Source: Fervidibacter canadensis (lineage in GTDB: Bacteria; Armatimonadota; Fervidibacteria; Fervidibacterales; Fervidibacteraceae). Taken from it: a DNA stretch of 64,000 bases. Of the stretch, positions 8,559 through 16,946 are shown piece after piece. The position numbers were made by a program, and so were the translations under genes. The stretch is taken from the NCBI GenBank assembly GCA_041446545.1, contig JBGOEJ010000011.1, positions 47,470-111,469 on the forward strand, read 5' to 3'. A model generated the notes under the pieces. That model saw only the letters and a program-made list of their open reading frames with translations. It had not been told where the DNA came from and ran no database searches. Position 1 is the first letter of the stretch; the number at the start of each line of letters is the position of its first letter.

Positions 8559-9419
8559 ATGACCGACTGGCAACTGCGGCAAATGGACACTGAGGAACTT
8601 TTTCGGCTATGGAAAGAGACCCGTGACCCAAAGGTGCGGGACGAGTTGATCTTTCGCCATATGGATTTGGCGAAAGCGTTAGCGAGGCGATTCATGGGGC
8701 GGGGCGAACCTTTGGAAGACCTCATTCAAGTCGCCCTTTACGGGCTCATCAACGCCGTTGACAGGTATGACCCGGATCGGGGGACGAAGTTCATCACTTT
8801 CGCCATCCCGACCATCTTGGGCGAATTGAAACGGCATTTTCGGGATACCGCTTGGACGATGCATTTACCGCGTGGGCTTCAGGAACTCAACCAGCGCGCC
8901 TACAAACTCATAGATGTTCTGACCCAACAACTGGGGCGTCCCCCGACGATAGCGGAGTTAGCGCAGGAATTGGGTGTCAGCGAAGAGCAAGTCATTGAAG
9001 CCTTGGAGGCTGTTAACGCTTACGAGGCGTTGTCGTTGGAACAGGAATTGGCAAGCGATGACGATGACCGTCCTCAATCCCTCGCCGAGTTGCTGATGGC
9101 ATCGGAGAACGAGGAAATGGAGCGATGGCAGAAACGGCAGTTGCTGGAGGAAGCGATGAGCGTTTTAGACGAACGGGAGCGAAAAATCGTCCAGATGCGT
9201 TTTTACGACGACCTCACTCAGCAACAAATTGCCAAGCGCCTCGGCATTTCCCAGATGCATGTCTCTCGGTTGTTGCGACGGGCGCTGCAAAAGATGCAAG
9301 CATATTTGCGCGGTTCTCTGAACCTTTGGGGCGGGGGGGAGATAACGCAACCCAGCAGGAGGCAACGGCGGAAAACGCCTCTTGCCGAAGGAGAAGGGGA
9401 CGACGGCGATGGGCAATGA
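8559..9419 (+). CDS. SigB/SigF-type RNA polymerase sigma factor
   Basis: 286 residues. Region 2 is clear (EDLIQVALYGLINAVDRYDP, then GTKFITFAIPTILGELKRHF), followed by region 3 (GRPPTIAELAQELGVSEEQV) and region 4 with its helix-turn-helix (LDEREREKI-like start, QQQIAKRLGISQMHVSRLLR). This is the SigB/F/G group, which is normally controlled by an anti-sigma kinase such as the one encoded just upstream. The C-terminal tail after region 4 is basic and low complexity. ATG 8559 follows a G-rich stretch; ATG 8544 is an alternative. The gene overlaps the permease start by 11 nt, which implies one transcript. Confidence 0.92.
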   Translation: MTDWQLRQMDTEELFRLWKETRDPKVRDELIFRHMDLAKALARRFMGRGEPLEDLIQVALYGLINAVDRYDPDRGTKFITFAIPTILGELKRHFRDTAWTMHLPRGLQELNQRAYKLIDVLTQQLGRPPTIAELAQELGVSEEQVIEALEAVNAYEALSLEQELASDDDDRPQSLAELLMASENEEMERWQKRQLLEEAMSVLDERERKIVQMRFYDDLTQQQIAKRLGISQMHVSRLLRRALQKMQAYLRGSLNLWGGGEITQPSRRQRRKTPLAEGEGDDGDGQ

Positions 9420-10569
9420 GAGGAAGAGCGAAGCCGCCAGCCCTTGGACGCCCGAACAAGTGCGCTGGTTGCGGCGCCTTATCCTTTCGGTCGCTCTTTT
9501 GCTGGTCGCCCTTTTCCTCTGGCGCATCCGTTCCATCTTGCCTCTCTTTTTCCTCGGCTTCTTCCTTGCCTATTTGTTAGACCCGTTGGTAGATCGTTTG
9601 CAGGGACGAGGACTTTCACGGACAGCGGCGACGGGGGTGGTCTTTGCCCTCTTTGCCCTACTGGCTTTGTCCGTTTTGGTGCTGGTTCTTCCGCCTTTAA
9701 TCGGGCAGGCGACAGAGTTAGTGCAAGGATGCCTGCCACCGAAAGGACGCTACTACCTGCTGGCACAAGAGGGGTTGAATGCCATAGAGCATCGCCTCTT
9801 GAAGGGCGACTTGCCCCCATTTGTGGAGCAATCGCTCCAGCAGGTCGGGGAACAACTGGGCAAGTGGCTGCTTTCCTCCTTTCAAGGCATCCTTTCTTCC
9901 CTTTCGGGACTTCTTTCCCTCATCCTCGTGCCTCTTATCGCTTTTTACGCCTTGCAAATTTACGACCCTCTTCGGGAGCGCGTGCGATGGTGGGTGCCGC
10001 CTGAGTATCGGGAAGTAGGGGCAACGCTTCTTCGGGACATCAGTGCTTTGGTCGGGCGTTATGTGCGCGGTTACCTCGCCCTTTGCCTTGTCGTCGGCAT
10101 CGCCGACATCGCTTTCTTGACAATTTGCCAGCAATTGTTTGGGATGCAGTTTGCCTTAGCCATCGGGGCATTAGGGGGCGCCTCTTATGCCATCCCTTAT
10201 TTTGGGGCGATCGTGACGACCTTGACGGGAGCGTTGGCGGCATATACGACAGCCCAACATCATCCTTTCCTTTGCGCTCTTGTCGTGGCTGTCGGGTTAA
10301 TTGCCATCAACCAAGTCTTTGATTGGCTCATCATGCCTAAAGTCGTCGGTCAACGGGTGGGCTTGCATCCGTTGACTGTCCTTTTTGCCGTGACGGCGGG
10401 AGGGACAATGATGGGCATCTTGGGGATGGTGTTGGCAGTGCCTGTGGCGGGTGCCATCAAAATTGTCCTGCAAACCCTTCTTCCAGACCATTTTTCGCCT
10501 GTCGTCAACCGAGGGGAGGCTGCTAAAATGACGGCGACGCTATCTGATAAGGGAGGTGAACAAGGATGA
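9409..10569 (+). CDS. AI-2E/PerM family permease
   Basis: 386 residues with about eight hydrophobic segments and the family layout: two early helices (LRRLILSVALLLVALFLWRI, then LPLFFLGFFLAYLLDPLVDR), a soluble helical region, and a C-terminal bundle with GASYAIPYFGAIVTTLTGAL, VFDWLIMPKVVGQRVGLHP and GTMMGILGMVLAVPVAGAIK, hallmarks of this family. Members export small molecules or sodium, or are uncharacterised, so no substrate is given. ATG 9409 lies inside the end of the sigma-factor gene; an upstream TTG at 9382 is less likely. Its stop overlaps the next start. Confidence 0.9.
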   Translation: MGNERKSEAASPWTPEQVRWLRRLILSVALLLVALFLWRIRSILPLFFLGFFLAYLLDPLVDRLQGRGLSRTAATGVVFALFALLALSVLVLVLPPLIGQATELVQGCLPPKGRYYLLAQEGLNAIEHRLLKGDLPPFVEQSLQQVGEQLGKWLLSSFQGILSSLSGLLSLILVPLIAFYALQIYDPLRERVRWWVPPEYREVGATLLRDISALVGRYVRGYLALCLVVGIADIAFLTICQQLFGMQFALAIGALGGASYAIPYFGAIVTTLTGALAAYTTAQHHPFLCALVVAVGLIAINQVFDWLIMPKVVGQRVGLHPLTVLFAVTAGGTMMGILGMVLAVPVAGAIKIVLQTLLPDHFSPVVNRGEAAKMTATLSDKGGEQG

Positions 10570-11135
10570 AGTTGTCGCGGCGAGCCGTGTTGCGGTTAGC
10601 AGGAACAGGCGCCCTCTTGGGTGGGGTAGGCGTTTGGGGTTGGCGGTCTGTCCGTCAAGCGGGACTTGCCCAAGCCGCCGACGACCTTTTGCCCGTGAAA
10701 GTCAAGCAAGTCTACAACGACCCTATCGGAGCAAAAGTGGTCGTCTTAGCCCCTGAAAAGGGTGAGAAGGTGTTGCGGGTGTGGGTTGGAGAGGCGGAAG
10801 CCTTAGCCATCGCCGCCGCCCTCAACGACATCTCTTTCCCCCGACCGATGACCCACGACCTTTTCTACGCTGCCCTTCAAGCGCTGAAGGCAAAGGTAGA
10901 ACGCGTCGTCATTCACGACCTACGCGACAACACCTTCTACGCCACTTTAGTCCTGCGCACTAACGAAGGGCTCAAGGAGTTGGATGCCCGCCCTTCTGAT
11001 AGCATCGCTTTGGCGCTGAGGGCAAAAGCCCCTATCTTTCTGACGCCCAAAGTGCAAGCAGCGATGGAAGCCCCAGGGCAAGAGGAAATGCCGCCTTCGC
11101 CACCTCCGCAAAGGCGGAAAGGCATCCGCGCTTGA
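10566..11135 (+). CDS. Tat-exported bifunctional nuclease (DUF151) domain protein
   Basis: 189 residues. The N-terminus reads as a twin-arginine signal: SRRAVLRLAGTGALLGG with hydrophobic stretch and an AQAA-type cleavage region near residue 38. Residues 42-165 match DUF151/BFN proteins: VLRVWVGEAEALAIAAAL, RPMTHDLFYAALQAL and DARPSDSIALALRAKAPIF. Cytosolic members have been described as nucleases in plants; bacterial roles are uncertain. A Tat-exported member is odd for a supposed nuclease. A Pro/Arg-rich tail closes the protein. GGGAGGTGA precedes the ATG, and the start overlaps the previous stop by 4 nt (ATGA). Confidence 0.85.
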   Translation: MKLSRRAVLRLAGTGALLGGVGVWGWRSVRQAGLAQAADDLLPVKVKQVYNDPIGAKVVVLAPEKGEKVLRVWVGEAEALAIAAALNDISFPRPMTHDLFYAALQALKAKVERVVIHDLRDNTFYATLVLRTNEGLKELDARPSDSIALALRAKAPIFLTPKVQAAMEAPGQEEMPPSPPPQRRKGIRA

Positions 11136-11167
11136 AAGAGGGCTGTCTACGGGGTGACGGTTGCTTC

Positions 11168-12202
11168 ATGAGGGATCGCTTTTTGCGGGCTTGCCGTCGT
11201 CAACCGACCGATTGCACGCCTGTTTGGTTCATGCGACAGGCAGGGCGCTACCTGCCCGAATATCGCCGTCTGCGGGAACGCTACGGGCTAATGGAACTGT
11301 GCCGTCATCCTGAGTTGGCAGCCGAAATCACTTTGATGCCCGTGCGCCGTTTCGCCGTAGACGCTGCCATCATCTTCGCCGATTTGATGACACCGCTGGA
11401 AGGGATGGGCATTGAGTTGGAAGTGCAGGAAGGCGTTGGTCCCGTCATCGCTCAACCTATCCGCTCCCTTGAAGATGTTCGGCGACTGCTTGTGCCCGAT
11501 GATGAGGTTCTCGCTCCCGCGACGATGCAAGCCATTCAGATAGTCAAGGGGGAACTGAACGGCTTGCCCCTTATTGGCTTTGCGGGGGCACCCTTCACGC
11601 TGGCAAGTTACCTGCTGGAGGGCGGACCATCTCGCGACTTCGCCCAAACCCGCGCCTTCATGTTTCGTCATCCCGAGGCATGGCACCAACTCATGACGAA
11701 GTTGACGGAAACCATTATCCGCTACATCACAGCCCAAGTGCGGGCAGGGGTGGACGCCGTTCAGATTTTTGACAGTTGGGTCGGTTGCCTCAACCCGACG
11801 GATTACCGCAAGTTCGTCTTGCCCTACATGCGCCAACTTTTTGAACGCACGGCGCCTTTGGGCGTGCCCCGCATCCTCTTCGGGACAGGAACAGCGACTT
11901 TGTTGCCAATGATGCGCCAAGTGGGGAGCGAAGTCATCGGATTAGATTGGCGCCTCCCGCTGGACGAAGCATGGCAAACCTTGGACTTTGCTGTCGCCGT
12001 TCAAGGCAACCTTGACCCTGCGGTGTTGCTGGCAGATTGGCAAGTGGTCAAGGGACGGGCTATGGACATCCTTCGGCAAGCAAAAGGCAAATGGGGACAC
12101 ATTTTCAACTTGGGGCATGGCATCCTGCCCCAAACAGACCCGTCCATCGTCGCCCGATTGGTGGATTTTGTCCACGAAGCGACGGAGCGCCCGAGGGAAT
12201 AG
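11168..12202 (+). CDS. hemE: Uroporphyrinogen decarboxylase
   Basis: 344 residues, the usual length. It removes four carboxyl groups from uroporphyrinogen III to give coproporphyrinogen III in haem synthesis in the cytosol. The family signature PVWFMRQAGRYLPEYR lies near residue 20 and contains the substrate-binding arginines. The catalytic Asp region (FADLMTPLEGMG), GFAGAPFTLASYLLEGG and the C-terminal FNLGHGILPQTDP are all present. ATG 11168 is preceded by GGGGTGA. No other haem gene is visible in the window, so the pathway is dispersed. It ends in TAG, showing that TAG is a normal stop in this genome. Confidence 0.97.
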   Translation: MRDRFLRACRRQPTDCTPVWFMRQAGRYLPEYRRLRERYGLMELCRHPELAAEITLMPVRRFAVDAAIIFADLMTPLEGMGIELEVQEGVGPVIAQPIRSLEDVRRLLVPDDEVLAPATMQAIQIVKGELNGLPLIGFAGAPFTLASYLLEGGPSRDFAQTRAFMFRHPEAWHQLMTKLTETIIRYITAQVRAGVDAVQIFDSWVGCLNPTDYRKFVLPYMRQLFERTAPLGVPRILFGTGTATLLPMMRQVGSEVIGLDWRLPLDEAWQTLDFAVAVQGNLDPAVLLADWQVVKGRAMDILRQAKGKWGHIFNLGHGILPQTDPSIVARLVDFVHEATERPRE

Positions 12203-12204
12203 CG

Positions 12205-12930
12205 ATGAACCGAGAGAGCATCGTCACAGAACTGGCAAATGTCCTTCAGGTGACGGAGGAAGAGGCAGCGCGCCTTTTGCGCGCCTTTGCCAAAGTCCTC
12301 GGACCGTTCGCCGTAGAACTGCCCCCTTATTTTGAGCGTTACTTTGAAGCCAAAATCCAACTTATCCTGCAACGCATAGAGGAGGGCGAAAAACGCACCG
12401 ACCAACGCTTTCAGGAATTGGAGAAGCGAATCAGCGAACGCCTGCAAGAGATGGAGAAGAGAACGGAAGAACGCTTGCAGGAAATGGGGAGGCGAACGGA
12501 AGAGCGTTTCCAACAGTTGGAGAAGCGGATGGAAGAACGCTTCCAGCAATTGGAGCGACGAATGGAAGATCGTTTCCAGCAAGTCTATCAGCGCATAGGT
12601 GAAGGAGAAGGGCGGACAGAAGAACAGTTTCGGCAAATGGAGCGACACTTTGACCAACGCTTGCAAGAAATGGAAAGGCGAACGGAAGAACGCTTGCAGC
12701 AGTTGGAACGACGAATGGAAGAACGGTTCCAGGAATCGGGGAGACGGACAGAAGAGCGATTTCAGCAGTTGGAGCAACGGATGGAGGAGCGATTCCAAGA
12801 AGTAGATCGGCGAATAGACCAACTGGAGCGGCGCTTGGACCGATTGGAGAAATGGCTGTTTGGCTTCATGCTGATGATCCTTTCGGGCGTGTTGGCGATC
12901 ATCTTCCGCATCTACTTTGGGGGAGGATGA
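12205..12930 (+). CDS. Long coiled-coil protein with C-terminal membrane anchor
   Basis: 241 residues. After a short helical head (residues 1-55), about 150 residues repeat an 11-residue unit of the form RMEERFQQLEK or ERLQEMERRTE, visible in DNA as an imperfect 33-nt tandem repeat over roughly 12430-12820. The C-terminus is a membrane helix (KWLFGFMLMILSGVLAIIF) and a short tail. An 11-residue period favours a near-straight or right-handed coiled coil rather than a classic heptad. It begins 2 nt after hemE and its stop overlaps the next start. The function is unknown; a tail-anchored tether or spacer is a reasonable reading of the architecture. Confidence 0.75.
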   Translation: MNRESIVTELANVLQVTEEEAARLLRAFAKVLGPFAVELPPYFERYFEAKIQLILQRIEEGEKRTDQRFQELEKRISERLQEMEKRTEERLQEMGRRTEERFQQLEKRMEERFQQLERRMEDRFQQVYQRIGEGEGRTEEQFRQMERHFDQRLQEMERRTEERLQQLERRMEERFQESGRRTEERFQQLEQRMEERFQEVDRRIDQLERRLDRLEKWLFGFMLMILSGVLAIIFRIYFGGG

Positions 12931-13217
12931 AAGGGATGGAAGGGAGGCAGCCCGAAGAACTATTGGAGCAAGTCGCTCAAGCCGTCGTGCGGCGAGGGAT
13001 GGAAGTGCCTGCCCTCCTGTTTCTGGAGATGCACAAACCGTTGGCGAACTTGCTGGGACATGCCGTTTGGGTGACGATGCCTCTTTGGGCAATTTTTTGG
13101 AGCGCTCAGACGACAAACGCTTTAGGCGCATTGCTTTCTGACCCAGCACAAATTGAGCGGCTTATCCGACGCATTGAGGTGCTGAGGGAGCAAAAGGCTG
13201 ACGGTCTTAAGGGGTGA
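12927..13217 (+). CDS. Small hypothetical protein with one hydrophobic segment
   Basis: 96 residues, starting at an ATG that overlaps the previous stop (ATGA), so it is probably translationally coupled to the coiled-coil gene. Residues 1-40 are an acidic helix (ELLEQVAQAVVRRGMEVPALLFLE). A hydrophobic segment follows (AVWVTMPLWAIFWSAQTTNALGALL), then a charged helix (IERLIRRIEVLREQKA). I do not recognise the family. It could be a small partner of the coiled-coil protein or of the DUF6754 module that begins 7 nt later. Confidence 0.6.
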   Translation: MKGMEGRQPEELLEQVAQAVVRRGMEVPALLFLEMHKPLANLLGHAVWVTMPLWAIFWSAQTTNALGALLSDPAQIERLIRRIEVLREQKADGLKG

Positions 13218-13224
13218 GGGGCTG

Positions 13225-13998
13225 ATGGAGCACGCTGACTGGAGCACTGTTTACCCTTGGCTGGTTTGGGTGTTGACAGCGATGGTAGGGTTGGGCATCT
13301 GGCTCTCGGCACGGGGCAAATCGTTGTATATCCGACGGCTTCCCGCCATAGATGCGATGGAGGAAGCCGTCGGACGGGCGGTGGAGATGGGTCGCCCTAT
13401 CTTGTTCGTGCCGGGTTTGGCGGACATTGATGTCCCGACTTTTCAAGCCATCGCCATCGCCGGGCACATCGCTCGCTTAGCGGCTCGTTACCGCAACCGA
13501 GTCATCGTGCCTGTCACCAACACGGTAATCTTGACGATGGCGGAACAGGTGTTGCGGGAAGCCTACGCTGAAGTGGGCGCCAGCGAGGTGTTCCGACCTG
13601 AAGATGTGCGATTTCTGTCGGGAGAGCAGTTCGCTTTTGCCTCTGGCGTTATCGGGTTGATGGAGCGGGAACGAGTTGCCTCGTCCTTTTTCTTCGGCAA
13701 CTTTGCGGCGGAATCGTTGATCTTGGCGGAAATCGGTCAGCGGTTGGGAGCCATCCAGATTGCTGGCACTCCTTCCACCCTCCAAATCCCTTTCTTCATC
13801 ACTGCCTGCGATTTCACCGTCATCGGCGAGGAATACTATGCTGTCACGGCTTACTTGACCAGAGAACCGATTTTGGTCGGGAGCGTTTGGGGGCAAGATA
13901 TTTGTCGCATCGCTCTCGCCGCTTTTATCTTGACGACGACGGTAGGCATGAAGTGGCTACCTCCAGTGGTCGTCAAGTTTTTGACCTATCCATCTTAA
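13225..13998 (+). CDS. DUF6754-type membrane protein
   Basis: 257 residues: an N-terminal membrane helix (VYPWLVWVLTAMVGLGIWLS), a soluble domain of about 190 residues (RPILFVPGLADIDVPTFQA, then VVPVTNTVILTMAEQVLREA), and one or two hydrophobic stretches near the C-terminus (ICRIALAAFILTTTVGMKWL). The pattern matches DUF6754 proteins known from Armatimonadota and Thermotogae, which have no assigned role. The soluble part has alternating strands and helices with two highly hydrophobic strands. It heads a tight run of four membrane-protein genes with gaps of 12-28 nt, so the four proteins probably form one complex. Confidence 0.72.
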   Translation: MEHADWSTVYPWLVWVLTAMVGLGIWLSARGKSLYIRRLPAIDAMEEAVGRAVEMGRPILFVPGLADIDVPTFQAIAIAGHIARLAARYRNRVIVPVTNTVILTMAEQVLREAYAEVGASEVFRPEDVRFLSGEQFAFASGVIGLMERERVASSFFFGNFAAESLILAEIGQRLGAIQIAGTPSTLQIPFFITACDFTVIGEEYYAVTAYLTREPILVGSVWGQDICRIALAAFILTTTVGMKWLPPVVVKFLTYPS

Positions 13999-14026
13999 GG
14001 GGGAGACCGAAAAGGGGCGTCGGCAA

Positions 14027-14848
14027 ATGGTGGAGCCTGTGCGCAATGCTTGGGTGAACGGTTTGCTCGTGGTGGGAGCAATTTTGGTCAGTGGTGGGGC
14101 GTTGGCGCTCTTGCATCAACTTGCTCCCTCCGTGCGTCGGTGGATCATCGCTGTCCTTACCCTTCTGGCAGGGCTTTACTTTCCGCTGGAATTTTTCATC
14201 CCTCATCACAACTTCCTGACGCCTTGGCGAGATTCTGTCGCCGATTTTGGGCGTTTGATGGCAGCCTTCACTTTTGGCTTGGGCATTATCAACCTGCTGC
14301 TCATTCATGGGCGGCATCTTTTGCGATGGACTTCCAACGCTCCTTTTAGTCTCGCCTTCTTTTCGGGTTTCTTGTTGATGTTGGTGACAGGATTGATTTC
14401 CCACTACTACCCGACCCTTTGGGCGCGGGAGGTGCCTAAAGACGCTATCGGCATGGTGGGCTTTTGGGACGCTGCCTTTCGCCTTTTCTTTGAAGGTGCT
14501 TTGCAATCCCTCAACGCCACCATTTTCGCTTTGTTGGCTTTCTTTATCGTCAGCGCTGCCTATCGGGCTTTCCGCATCCGCACTTTAGAGGCAGGTTTGC
14601 TGATGGCGACCGCCATTATCGTCATGCTGGCGAATGTGCCTATCGGGCAACAATGGTTGACGGGATGGATTCCTGAGGGAAGTTCCCTTGCTTGGTTGCG
14701 GTTGGAAAACCTCGCCCACTGGCTGCAGACACAAATCAATGCCCCAGCGATGCGCGCCATCGCTTTCGGGTTGTGGGTCGGCTCTTTGGCGATGGCGGTG
14801 CGCATCATCTTGAGTTTGGAACGCACCTTCACCGTCGGAGGGCAATAA
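14027..14848 (+). CDS. Multi-pass membrane protein, DUF6754 cluster
   Basis: 273 residues, mostly hydrophobic, with about seven to eight predicted membrane helices (for example GLLVVGAILVSGGALALL, WIIAVLTLLAGLYFPLEFFI and FSLAFFSGFLLMLVTGLIS). There is no cysteine or histidine cluster that would suggest a redox or metal role; His and Glu at PLEFFIPHHN lie close to a membrane face. It sits second in the four-gene module, between DUF6754 and a protein with a soluble domain held by helices at both ends. I do not recognise the family. Confidence 0.6.
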   Translation: MVEPVRNAWVNGLLVVGAILVSGGALALLHQLAPSVRRWIIAVLTLLAGLYFPLEFFIPHHNFLTPWRDSVADFGRLMAAFTFGLGIINLLLIHGRHLLRWTSNAPFSLAFFSGFLLMLVTGLISHYYPTLWAREVPKDAIGMVGFWDAAFRLFFEGALQSLNATIFALLAFFIVSAAYRAFRIRTLEAGLLMATAIIVMLANVPIGQQWLTGWIPEGSSLAWLRLENLAHWLQTQINAPAMRAIAFGLWVGSLAMAVRIILSLERTFTVGGQ

Positions 14849-14861
14849 GGAGGTTCCAGCG

Positions 14862-15707
14862 ATGGACGACTTTGCCCGTTGGCTCGTTCGCTTTCAGGAC
14901 ATTGACCGTCGCTACATCTACCTCGCTGTCGCGGTGGCGTTGACTTTGCCCATCGTCTTGCGCTTGAGCCTACCTCAAATCCCGACACCACCTACTCAAG
15001 CCGCCTTCAAGGCAGTGGACAATGTGCCTGACGGGAAAGTCGTTTTGATCGCCGCTGACTTTGACACAGGGACTGTCGGCGAGAACGGACCGCAGCTGCG
15101 GGCGGTCTTGGAACACCTAATGCGGCGTAAAAAGAAATTTGTCATCTTGAGCCTGATTGCGCCGCAAGGGGTGACCATTGCCGAACTTTACGCCCGAACT
15201 ATCGGCGAAAAATACGGCTACAAATATGGGCGCGATTATGTCAACTTGGGCTATTTGCCCGGCGGCGCACCGACTTTGGAACGCATGGGGCGAAGCGTTT
15301 GGGAAACTTTTCCGACCGACACCAAACGCGTTCCCTTGACAGAACTTCCTATGATGGAGCGGGTCCGATCTGCCAAAGACATCGGCTTGATCGCCATCTT
15401 CACGGGCTCAGGGGTTTTGTCCACATATGTGCAAACCTTTTGGGCGCAATTCAAAGTGCCTCTTATTGAAGGCTGCACGGGAATCATCGCCCCTGAATTG
15501 TTCCCTTACATGGAAGCCAAGCAACTGGCAGGCATTTTGCCTGGGCTCAAAGGGGCTGCCGAATACGAAGCGTTGCTGCGGCAAAACGGGTTAGGTATGC
15601 GCGGAATGGTCGCCCAATCCGTCGCCCACACCCTTGTCATCCTCCTGATTTTGCTGGGCAATTTGGGGATGTGGATTTCCCGCCGTCCCTCAACACGGCA
15701 TTTGTGA
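14862..15707 (+). CDS. Bitopic protein with soluble alpha/beta domain, DUF6754 cluster
   Basis: 281 residues. A membrane helix at about 22-40 (YIYLAVAVALTLPIVLRL) and one near the C-terminus (LVILLILLGNLGMWI) enclose a soluble domain of some 215 residues. The domain begins GKVVLIAADFDTGTVGENGPQLRAVLEHLMRRKKKFVI, a Rossmann-like start, and continues with GVTIAELYARTIGEKYGYKYGRDYVNLGYLPGG. With helices at both ends, the domain probably faces the outside, though the topology is inferred. GGAGGTT precedes the ATG. I do not recognise the family, but it is probably a subunit of the same complex as its neighbours. Confidence 0.6.
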   Translation: MDDFARWLVRFQDIDRRYIYLAVAVALTLPIVLRLSLPQIPTPPTQAAFKAVDNVPDGKVVLIAADFDTGTVGENGPQLRAVLEHLMRRKKKFVILSLIAPQGVTIAELYARTIGEKYGYKYGRDYVNLGYLPGGAPTLERMGRSVWETFPTDTKRVPLTELPMMERVRSAKDIGLIAIFTGSGVLSTYVQTFWAQFKVPLIEGCTGIIAPELFPYMEAKQLAGILPGLKGAAEYEALLRQNGLGMRGMVAQSVAHTLVILLILLGNLGMWISRRPSTRHL

Positions 15708-15720
15708 AGGGTGAGAGGGT

Positions 15721-16944
15721 ATGTTGCCAACGATCACTGAAGAAAGGTTGCTCACCGCTATTTACTGGTTCGGCGCCTTCTGCACCCTCGGCGTCTTGAC
15801 GATCCTTTACGCTGAAAATCGCCTCTATCGCTTGCTGGAGCACTTCTTCATTGGCTTGGCTGTCGGATATGGCTTGTTCATCGCTATCCGCGATGTTTTA
15901 GACCCTGTTTGGTGGCGGGCGATGATGACAGAAAGCAGCGGCGTTATCACCACCTTTGATAAGCCGCCAAACCTCAAAGGGGTGACGCTGGACAAGACCA
16001 CCAAACGGGAGGGCGAGGGGGCATGGCGCTGGTCACCTCAGGAATTGCCCCGTTTGCTCTTGACCAAAGTGCCCACCGATTGGGGCGCCCCTAACTACCT
16101 ACGCATTTGGTTGCGCTTGGACAAGTCGGTGCCCAATGGGACGCTGACCTTTCGTATCCGCTTGCGTAATCCCGACACGCAAAAGGAAGCCTCATTGACG
16201 ACGCAACTGCCGACCAACTTTGTCGGCTGGCGAGAATTTTTGTTGGACTTACGCCGCGATTTTCACATCACAGGTGAACCCTATCGGCGTTTTGAAAAAG
16301 TCGGGCGTTATCGCGTCCTTAGCGGCGTCAACGCATTGGAACTTATCGCTAATCCCGCTGTCCAGCAGGCAGGTGTCGTCATCCACTTGGATGATTGGCG
16401 TCATTGCATCGGTTATCGCTGGTGGTGGGCGTTCGCCTTCGTTTGGGGTTTGCTCTTTTACGCCGTCCTTATCCCTCGTTGGGCTTGGATGAGCCGCATG
16501 GCGCTCAGTGTCCTCATGGGCTTGTGGGCAGGTTACACCTTCAAAGCCTTCGTGCTGGAAGCCGGACAGCAAATTTTCAGTTCCATCAAGCCCATCCTCA
16601 ATGTCCCTTTCAAAACCGCCCTCAACAATGCCCTCTTCGTTGCCGTCCTACTATGCGTCATGACCTACTTCTTCTTCAGCATTGAGCACCGCCATCCTGT
16701 CATCCGCGTCCCTGCCCGCTTGGGGCGATGGTTGTTAATGCTCACCTTCGGCATCGTCTTCGGCAACACTGTCATGGGTCGTTTCTCCCTCTTTATCGGG
16801 CGGCTGGATTTTTTGATCCTGCAAAATCCCTTGACCATCCCGATTGCGGCGAAAGCCTTATTGGTGATGGCACTTGCTTGCGGGCTCTTCTTCTTGGCTT
16901 ACTTGTCGGTCCGAGGGGAACGGCAAAAACAGGGGGCAACTTGA
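15721..16944 (+). CDS. Membrane protein with inserted beta-sandwich-like domain, DUF6754 cluster
   Basis: 407 residues. Two N-terminal membrane helices (about 12-58) are followed by a soluble insert of about 160 residues with paired strands and a jelly-roll look (YLRIWLRLDKSVPNGTLTF, FRIRLRNPDTQKEASLTT, VIHLDDWRHCIGY), resembling carbohydrate-binding or lectin-like sandwiches. Five to six more membrane helices complete the C-terminal half (WWWAFAFVWGLLFYAVLIP and others). The insert suggests that this subunit senses or binds a glycan-like ligand on one side of the membrane; that is inference. It ends 2 nt before the next start. Confidence 0.58.
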   Translation: MLPTITEERLLTAIYWFGAFCTLGVLTILYAENRLYRLLEHFFIGLAVGYGLFIAIRDVLDPVWWRAMMTESSGVITTFDKPPNLKGVTLDKTTKREGEGAWRWSPQELPRLLLTKVPTDWGAPNYLRIWLRLDKSVPNGTLTFRIRLRNPDTQKEASLTTQLPTNFVGWREFLLDLRRDFHITGEPYRRFEKVGRYRVLSGVNALELIANPAVQQAGVVIHLDDWRHCIGYRWWWAFAFVWGLLFYAVLIPRWAWMSRMALSVLMGLWAGYTFKAFVLEAGQQIFSSIKPILNVPFKTALNNALFVAVLLCVMTYFFFSIEHRHPVIRVPARLGRWLLMLTFGIVFGNTVMGRFSLFIGRLDFLILQNPLTIPIAAKALLVMALACGLFFLAYLSVRGERQKQGAT

Positions 16945-16946
16945 CG

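Noticed and set aside
12430..12820. Tandem repeat that might be a CRISPR array
   Set aside because: The repeat has no spacers, a 33-nt step and keeps a reading frame; it encodes the 11-residue coiled-coil unit.
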